From assembly GCA_903813345.2 (NCBI GenBank), contig CAIIXF020000003.1, positions 8,623,912 through 8,687,911 of the forward strand: a stretch of DNA of 64,000 nucleotides. Direction: 5' to 3'. This DNA is from Owenia fusiformis (Eukaryota; Annelida; Polychaeta; Sabellida; Oweniidae). Both the position numbers and the translations under genes were made by a program. The notes beneath the pieces are model-generated. The model was not told where the DNA came from. It was given only the letters and a program-made list of their open reading frames with translations, and did no database searches. Every line of letters starts with the position of its first letter. Position 1 is the first letter of the stretch. Shown here in pieces: positions 58,011-64,000 of the stretch.

Positions 58011-58662
58011 GCAGATTATTGAATATAGAGGGCATACATGGAAAATATTAGAATACATTAAACAACATCCTGCAGTTTCAAATAACACGCCAGCGTATGG
58101 ATATATTTGTATGTGGTCGCTATTGTGGATTTTTTGTTACATGGCATTCAGATCCTTATCAAGACAATAGCTAAAATTAAAATTTCAATGCTGTGATACT
58201 CAGTTCTCAAACGTCATCTATCATATTAATATTAGTTTTTAACTTTCTATTTGATCACCAAACGATCCGATCATGAGATTATACCAGCAATGTTTATTTA
58301 TTACATATGAAGTGTCAATAACTACTTAGTATATTCCTCAATATCCAACTTTGTTTACATTATTTAATATATTCCTTACAAGACAAGTATCATTGTGAGA
58401 ATCACTTATAGAACCATGTCGTTATTCAAGTATCCTTGTAATCTGTTTCAATTAAGCAAGTTGGGTATGATAGCTACTGTACGTACTTCAGATATATCTC
58501 TACACTGGAATTGAGGCAGAGGCAGGACACAGCTAGAAGTTTTGGCATTGGTCCATCCTGCACATTCTAATAATATTCATTTGTATTGGACTGATTCAAT
58601 TTTGCTCTTCACTTGATGGTACTAAGGCTCTTATTGAATGTACAGTGAAAACGCATAACAGC

Positions 58663-58860
58663 AGGACTGTAGCCAGGGGGGGTTCGCAGGGTTCGGGCGA
58701 ACCAAAATTCTTTCAAAATCATGCAGTTTTCACCATTTTGAGTACTTCTCAAGTGATTTAAGCCCTATTTGGGCCAAATTATTTGTCAAATGTGAACTCC
58801 CCCCTGGAAATTCTTAAAAACTGACCCCCCCCCCCTTTGGCAAATCCTGGCTACAGGCCT
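58663..58860. mobile_element. MITE-like element, about 200 bp
   Basis: aggactgtagccagg at the left end is the inverse of cctggctacaggcct at the right end (14 of 15 match). G and C homopolymers follow inside both ends (ggggggg / ccccccccccc), giving a fold-back structure. The 'tgtagccagg' end is a very common short repeat in invertebrate genomes. Confidence 0.65.
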
Positions 58861-58920
58861 GAAACAGTCCTTATATACATCGACAGATTGAAACAGAAAG
58901 ATGCTATGAGTATCAGAATG

Positions 58921-58949
58921 TTTTTTTTTCTTTTAAAATAGTCTTTATT
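58921..58949 (-). terminator. Poly(A) signal followed by an A-run
   Basis: AATAAA (minus strand, 58944-58949) lies about 150 nt past the stop at 59102. About 14 nt later a genomic A-run of nine begins. This fits a 3' end for the minus-strand repeat gene, and the A-run could be a retroposition tail. Confidence 0.4.
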
Positions 58950-59101
58950 CAGCCTTTGGTTATTTTACATAACATAAACAATGACGTAAAATAGATTTCA
59001 TACAATTTTCATTTTAATAGTTTTGATACAAAATTCCACTTTGAACAATAAAATACATTTTTTCTATAATTAATTTCATATTTTATCAATGTCATGATTT
59101 A

Positions 59102-60040
59102 TCATTGGTTTCTTAACCTGGCTTCGGCTGCTGCTCTTAGCAGTTCTCTCCTCTGTGCAGCGGTGTTTTCACTGGTGGGGGCCGGGGGTGAAGTGGTGGT
59201 TGCTGTTCTAGGTGCGGCTGCAGAGGTTGTTGTTCTAGGTGCAGCTGCAGAGGTTGTTGTTCTAGGTGCAGCTGCAGAGGTTGTTCTAGGTGCAGCTGTA
59301 GAGGTTGTTGTTCCAGGTGCAGCTGCAGAGGTTGTTGCTCTAGGTGCAGCTGCAGAGGTTGTTGCTCTAGCTGCAGCTGCAGAGGTTGCTGTTCTAGGTT
59401 CAGCTGCAGAGGTTGTTGTTCCAGGTGCAGCTGCAGAGGTTGTTGCTCTAGGTGCAGCTGTAGAGGTTGTTGCTCTAGGTGCAGCTGTAGAGGTTGTTGC
59501 TCTAGGTGCGGCTGCAGAGGTTGTTGTTCCAGGTGCAGCTGCAGAGGTTGTTGCTCTAGGTGCAGCTGTAGAGGTTGTTGTTCCAGGTGCAGCTGCAGAG
59601 GTTGTTGCTCTAGGTGCAGCTGCAGAGGTTGTTGCTCTAGGTGCAGCTGTAGAGGTTGTTGTTCCAGGTGCAGCTGCAGAGGTTGTTGCTCTAGGTGCAG
59701 CTGTAGAGGTTGTTGCTCTAGGTGCAGCTGTAGAGGTTGTTGCTCTAGGTGCAGCTGTAGAGGTTGTTGCTCTGGGTGCAGCTGTAGAGGTTGTTGTTCT
59801 AGGTGCAGCTGTAGAGGTTGTTGCTCTAGGTGCAGCTGTAGAGGTTGTTGCTCTAGGTGCAGCTGTAGAGGTTGTTGTTCCAGGTGCGGCTGCAGAGGTT
59901 GTTGTTCTAGGTGCAGCTGCAGAGGTTGTTGCTCTAGGTGCAGCTGTAGAGGTTGTTGTTGTATGTGCAGCTGTAGAGGTTGTAGGCGCAGTGGTGATTG
60001 TTGTTGTCGGTACATGGGGGGGGGTTGGTGATGATGGTGT
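59102..60040 (-). CDS. 27-bp-repeat protein; reading frame uncertain
   Basis: About 29 tandem units of 27 bp (nine codons) occupy 59211-59990, nearly all in phase. On the minus strand, frame 1 starts with an ATG at 60015 and repeats QQPLQLHLE for 292 residues, ending at 59137. Frame 2 (60040-59102, no Met) repeats TTSTAAPRA, a mucin-like Ser/Thr/Pro domain, ending APTSENTAAQRRELLRAAAE and a TGA. A plus-strand frame (59094-60044) repeats AAEVVVLGA after a hydrophobic start. The three commonest unit variants are third-position, synonymous changes in the Q-rich frame, favouring it. The ending and composition favour the mucin-like frame. A poly(A) signal on the minus strand supports that strand. 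Confidence 0.45.
   Translation of the reverse strand, partial: TPSSPTPPHVPTTTITTAPTTSTAAHTTTTSTAAPRATTSAAAPRTTTSAAAPGTTTSTAAPRATTSTAAPRATTSTAAPRTTTSTAAPRATTSTAAPRATTSTAAPRATTSTAAPRATTSAAAPGTTTSTAAPRATTSAAAPRATTSAAAPGTTTSTAAPRATTSAAAPGTTTSAAAPRATTSTAAPRATTSTAAPRATTSAAAPGTTTSAAEPRTATSAAAARATTSAAAPRATTSAAAPGTTTSTAAPRTTSAAAPRTTTSAAAPRTTTSAAAPRTATTTSPPAPTSENTAAQRRELLRAAAEARLRNQ
59211..59990. repeat. 27-bp minisatellite, about 29 units
   Basis: The unit is ggttgttgctctaggtgcag plus ctgtaga. Variants alternate at gctgTa/gctgCa, gttgTt/gttgCt and tcTa/tcCa. One unit is 24 bp (59278-59301), still a multiple of three. Confidence 0.95.
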
Positions 60041-60044
60041 TTAA

Positions 60045-61440
60045 CTTAACCCTGAATATAATTTTAGTAGTATGTTCACAACATATATCTGCTTAATGTA
60101 TATATGTATTCCTTGTTTTTAAGCCTGACATCCCTGTAAAGAATTGTATATGTATAAAGGGTCTTATGTAGCACATGTACTAAATAGAGTTATATTTTTA
60201 GTTCTAAGCTTAATTACAGTAAATGCCATCCCATTCCTGACTCCATTTATAGGACGAGAAGAGATCATTATTTACCTTCGTGTTTCAATTAACAAATGTT
60301 CCAATTTTGGACTACCCTATATTAATGTCATACCAAAGGAACAAAAATGGTAGACACTTGGAAATTAAATTAAGGGTGTCCCATTTAGTCACTTTAGAAT
60401 TTACTTTGGGTGAAAATTAAAGTTTCACCTTTTTGCCTTTTATATATATTATATTAAATATATTACCTTAATGTTTAACATAAAAAACACAAAAAACACT
60501 ATCATAAAGCGATCTGGTTGGCTTGAAGTACATATTTTTCATACTAATGATTACTTACATTTGATATTTTCCTCTACACCACTTGTTTTTCTTCTTTTCA
60601 TTGGATTCAACACCATAGAGGACCATTTTCGGCCTAAAATATTTCTGACATCTACAAGAAAATTGTAAAATATAGTTACTTTTAAAATGAGGTTTTGTGT
60701 GAAGTCAAACTGTTCTCAAAATTGATAAAGTGCTCCATATAGCCTGCACACTTTATCTCAGCTGGAGACATCAAAACATTTCTGTTGGTTATTTGCGTGA
60801 TATTCTTACTTAAACCCAATATAATTCCATTGTATATTTTTTTACATTTTGGAACACTTCCCTAGTTTTGCTTTTGTCTTTGGCACCTTCTAACAACCTT
60901 TTTGAAAATAGGCCAAGATCATCGTTTGGCTCTGTATCAGCATCTTCAACTGTTGGCTCTATAATGACTCCAGTGTTGAGGCTTATTATAATAAACTACT
61001 AAGGGATGATTTAATTGTGCTTTGTTGTAAGTATGGGGATTGCAGCAGCTTATAAAAATATGTAGAAATGAAAAAGAAAACACAATGTTTTATAATCTAA
61101 AAATCTATTGAAAATCAAACTTGGAAAGCAAAAATTACAGGTTACAAATGTTGAAAAATAATGTAGGGACAATTTAAGTCAAATAAATAATCTCACCCAG
61201 CCTTCATTCATGTTTTGATCCAAGATTTTCCTAAGAGATCGAAATTTTTGCTCTGGTTCCGAAAAATAAACGTGATTGTCTGCTAATTGAAAAACGGGCT
61301 GATGATCGGTCCACTGAGCCACTGTGATTGGTCAGATTTGGTCACATGACCAGATATGAGCCAAATGAAAAAATAGTAAAGATTAACTGCGGAACTAAAC
61401 CGGAAGTGAGTAATCCAGCAGTGTGAGAGAAGCAAAAAAT
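60045..61440. other. No gene recognised
   Basis: AT-rich sequence. Several plus-strand ORFs of 60-70 codons show low complexity and no supporting signals. Confidence 0.5.
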
Positions 61441-61458
61441 AATGAAAACAAAATACGC

Positions 61459-61541
61459 TATAAAAGGCTAAAATTCTCCCTCTGTACAGTGAAATAAGAC
61501 AAATAAACAACATAAAAGCTTCAAGCTAAAGTCAAGTGAGT
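61459..61541 (+). promoter_or_regulatory. TATA box with short 5' exon and donor
   Basis: TATAAAAGG (61459-61467) is a near-ideal TATA box. About 70 bp later comes a strong donor (GTCAA|GTGAGT, GT at 61536), giving a plausible non-coding first exon of about 45 nt. A 'gattgg' CCAAT-type string lies upstream near 61325. No downstream acceptor or coding exon was found in the window's remaining plus strand. Confidence 0.4.
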
Positions 61542-61904
61542 ATTTTAAACAACATTTTAACCAGGGAGGGAATGACCGAGGGTCATTACAATACTCCCCC
61601 TTTTAAAGATGTCATTTTAAAAGCAAAAAAGGCTCCAAAACGTAATAAAATATGTTGTTTGGATGTTCATTTATGTCTGTGGATTATATTTTATACCACA
61701 AACACTTATAAATACCTGAAATTTGCAATAAAAGTGCCCAAAAATTGTTGTTTCGAAATTCCCCATTTTTCCTGTATCGCGCTAGTCACGTGACCCTTAC
61801 GCGTAGCAGGCAATGCCTAGTATTACAGATATTACAGTACATATTTCAACATGTTCAATATGGCAAACATCAGCGATTCTGACTCCCGGGTTCTGGGAAA
61901 TGGC

Positions 61905-62410
61905 TATATATAAATCGGCGAGAGGGTGTTATTTAAGGAGGACAATTTAGGAGGGGAAATATGTCCAAGTATGCCAGTAAAAGAGCAGATATGGACTTTA
62001 GACAAGTACTATGACGGAGAATCAACTAAAAAAATGTGCGTTCTGGAATGAAGACCCGTTGCCATTGACTGAGAATCCCAGCGATCCTATAATCCTACTC
62101 AGTTTGAATTTAGACGCGGAAAACAGGTTATGAAAACGGGCTCTCTGCAAAGTTATCAAATTTAGAAAATATGGATCTTGTTTTTGAGCGGCTTAACAAG
62201 CATTCGGATACAAGACTTGGCGCTATCTCTTGTCAAATACACGCAGACTTGCAGTAAATTGGCCATTGCAAATTGCAAAATCAGATCGTCAAATTAATCG
62301 CTTCGTTTTTAAACGTATGCTTCATATCTTCATCCAAAACTTTAGGATTCGATAGAGATAAGTTAAAACTTGTACAGGAAGAAATGGGAGATCCTACCTT
62401 AATTTAGAAT
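61905..62410 (+). pseudogene. TATA box and decayed plus-strand ORF
   Basis: tatatataaat (61905-61915) lies about 45 bp upstream of an ATG (61961). From it the plus strand reads MSKYASKRADMDFRQ and then shifts among frames: YYDGESTKKM, CAFWNEDPLPLTENPSDPII, GYENGLSAKLSNLENMDLVF and ERLNKHSDTRLGAISCQIHA, and later DRDKLKLVQEEMGDP. Multiple stops and frameshifts show decay. The family is not recognised, but the promoter-ATG-ORF order implies a former mobile element or gene on the plus strand. Confidence 0.4.
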
Positions 62411-63330
62411 CGCTGATTTCTCTGGACAAATTCCGAGAAGAAATTGTTCAACATCGCGATCAGCTCAGACTAAACTTACATGTCGTGCATGTCACTCTGA
62501 ACTCACGTGATAAAATACGGCATTTTGATTGGTTACTACTCGTGTTGTCATGACGCGAAAAACAATAGTAAACACTGAATATGTTAATGAACTGTCATAT
62601 ATGGAGCAATTGTCTTTCTGATTGGTTAACTTTACACGCCTCCTAAATGAATATAGTAGTCGTAGTAAATGATTCATTGATAACTCTGAAAGTGGGCGTG
62701 ACCAGCTTTATTTTGACACCAAATTCAAGATGTTTCAAATAAAAATGGCCTCGCAAGACGAGGTTGAAATATCGGCAGTTTGATACTGATATGGTCTACG
62801 ATAGATCAAAATTGACTGCCCCGCGTCATATGTCACGTGAGCCTATATTTGTTGAAAAATGAAAGAGATAGCGACACTTTTTAATCTTAAGTTAATACCA
62901 ATATTACAAACACATATCTATTTTTTTCATTAAATATTTATTTCTTCATTATACATACATTTGTTTTACACTGCATTGATTTATTTTTGCAAAACCTTTG
63001 CTATTAGATCTTTAAAATAAGTCTGACCCCAGACTTCCCTTTAAAGAGTCAAAAAAGTAGCTTAACATATATCAAATATAAAAGTATAAAACATACTCAT
63101 TTAAGAACACATGAAATAAATGTCCATATATCTGGATGTGGCTCAACAATCTCGCTATCAATCTTCCATTTAAAAAGAAGAAATACATGGAAAGTCAAAC
63201 ATTATAAGATATAAAAAAATATAAAACACACGGTACATAAAATATATATAAAAAACAGGAATGTCCATATAATTGTAGACCAGTGGAATGCACAAGTAAG
63301 AGTCCTCTCAAGAGTATAAATGGTAACAAA
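62411..63330. other. No gene recognised
   Basis: AT-rich. Contains E-box strings (tcacgtga at 62505-62512, tcacgtga at 62833-62840) and CCAAT-type strings but no clear promoter. Minus-strand AATAAA-like strings around 62930-62945 could serve the ORF at 63335. Confidence 0.4.
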
Positions 63331-63334
63331 ATGT

Positions 63335-63832
63335 CTATATATTTGCATATAAATCGATGTCCAGCAACTCCTCATCTCCAAAGTCCAACTGTTTGGTGTC
63401 GTTCTGAGACTCTCCGGCACTTTCCTCTGCTATAGGCAGCACGGGATCCCTGGATTGGAGTAACACACTCCTTGTGTTTTCCTCCTGGAGGTTGGAAAGT
63501 AGTTGCATATGGGCTAGGTCCTCGTTCTCGGCTGGTTGGCTGCCACTCCACTTCTTCACTGGTTTCTTCTTTTTGGTTTTGTTTCGCAGTTCTTTATTCT
63601 TTGAGATTGTTTTGCTGATTTGTTTGGCCAAGGACTTCTTCTTCGCTATCTCTTGGCACACCATGTCACTTTTTTCCCGTCTCTTTGCCCGTCTTCTGGC
63701 ATTTACTCTCCGATGCATATTTGTGTTTGGGACATTTATCCTGGCAGGCGCACCACTATGTGTATAAGAGTTTGATAGTTTTCTTCGTGCAATGGGTGGA
63801 GACCTCCATTTTGGTGATTCAATGGGACGTAT
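63335..63832 (-). CDS. Basic, Lys/Arg-rich protein exon, unrecognised
   Basis: The open frame extends upstream of the Met at 63718 to about 63832 without a stop, coding RPIESPKWRSPPIARRKLSN and YTHSGAPARINVPNTNMHRR, then a strongly basic region (RRRAKRREKSD, KELRNKTKKKKPVKKW) and an acidic end (LDFGDEELLDIDLYANI). It resembles a nuclear or chromosomal protein with a basic middle and an acidic tail, but no family is recognised. The frame is intact and GC-richer than its flanks. The open region stops near the edge of a dispersed repeat (63833), beyond which only a weak acceptor is seen, so the true 5' end is uncertain. Confidence 0.5.
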   Translation of the reverse strand: MRPIESPKWRSPPIARRKLSNSYTHSGAPARINVPNTNMHRRVNARRRAKRREKSDMVCQEIAKKKSLAKQISKTISKNKELRNKTKKKKPVKKWSGSQPAENEDLAHMQLLSNLQEENTRSVLLQSRDPVLPIAEESAGESQNDTKQLDFGDEELLDIDLYANI

Positions 63833-64000
63833 AGGTAAGTGTTCCTATTATTTTGAACCATGAATATAGTGTCGGGGGAATTTTGTATCTGTGTCGAAAA
63901 ATAAAGTTGCACACAATTGAAGTCATAACTTTGAGTGACTATAATGCCTTGATTACCCAGATAAAAACCAATTCACATTCATCAAGACATACTATTCACT
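63833..64000. repeat. Direct repeat copy 2 (partner 2657-2823)
   Basis: See the copy at 2657-2823. This copy is cut by the end of the window and starts directly at the upstream edge of the basic-protein exon. Confidence 0.85.

Noticed and set aside
59094-60044. Plus-strand 316-codon ORF with AAEVVVLGA repeats and a hydrophobic start
   Set aside because: It is the complement of the minus-strand repeat gene; frequent variants change its residues, and the poly(A) signal is on the other strand. Not fully excluded.

Overview
The window is animal nuclear DNA. It is AT-rich and intron-containing, with isolated short exons bounded by GT/AG sites. It carries a CR1/L2/Jockey-type non-LTR retrotransposon whose ORF includes a PHD-type zinc finger, an LTR element, several terminal-inverted-repeat (TIR) elements, and many two-copy dispersed repeats and minisatellites. 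This combination is common in marine invertebrates (hemichordates, echinoderms, amphioxus, molluscs, cnidarians), but I cannot name the species. There is no bacterial gene organisation, rRNA, convincing tRNA or CRISPR.

Layout. 0-2.4 kb: decayed minus-strand coding relics, one gag-like. 2.4-12.9 kb: dispersed repeats, one isolated exon (3216-3465), an 84-bp x7 array inside a 206-bp array (8040-9236), and more minus-strand relics. 12.9-16 kb: a young, non-coding LTR element on the minus strand. 16.6-19.7 kb: relics with an SGNH-hydrolase fragment and a frame-breaking coiled-coil tandem repeat. 20.9-24.7 kb: a TIR element with long arms, split by a second TIR element that contains a candidate two-exon secreted-peptide gene. 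25.2-29.9 kb: PIF1-like helicase exons, a hAT relic, a C2H2 zinc-finger terminal exon and a partly duplicated exon. 30.7-36.9 kb: a tandem duplication, a triplicated repeat and single exons. 37.2-39.6 kb: a 2.4-kb TIR element with subterminal motif clusters. 40-45.2 kb: small repeats, relics and exons. 45.7-54.1 kb: two copies of a 1.5-kb block holding two matching exons, flanking a 5'-truncated retrotransposon with a 947-codon uninterrupted ORF. 55-64 kb: a possible secreted-precursor exon, a cluster of palindromes containing TTACGTAA, a MITE, a 27-bp array with coding potential on both strands, two TATA-like promoters and a basic-protein exon.

The only long ORF with an unmistakable function is the plus-strand retrotransposon ORF. 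Nearly all other coding-like sequence is on the minus strand and consists of single exons or decayed copies. I see no complete multi-exon host gene that can be named. The most interesting items are the nested TIR elements with their secreted-peptide ORF, the 27-bp repeat gene, the palindrome cluster and the same-strand bias of the relics. None of these is shown to be a new functional system.
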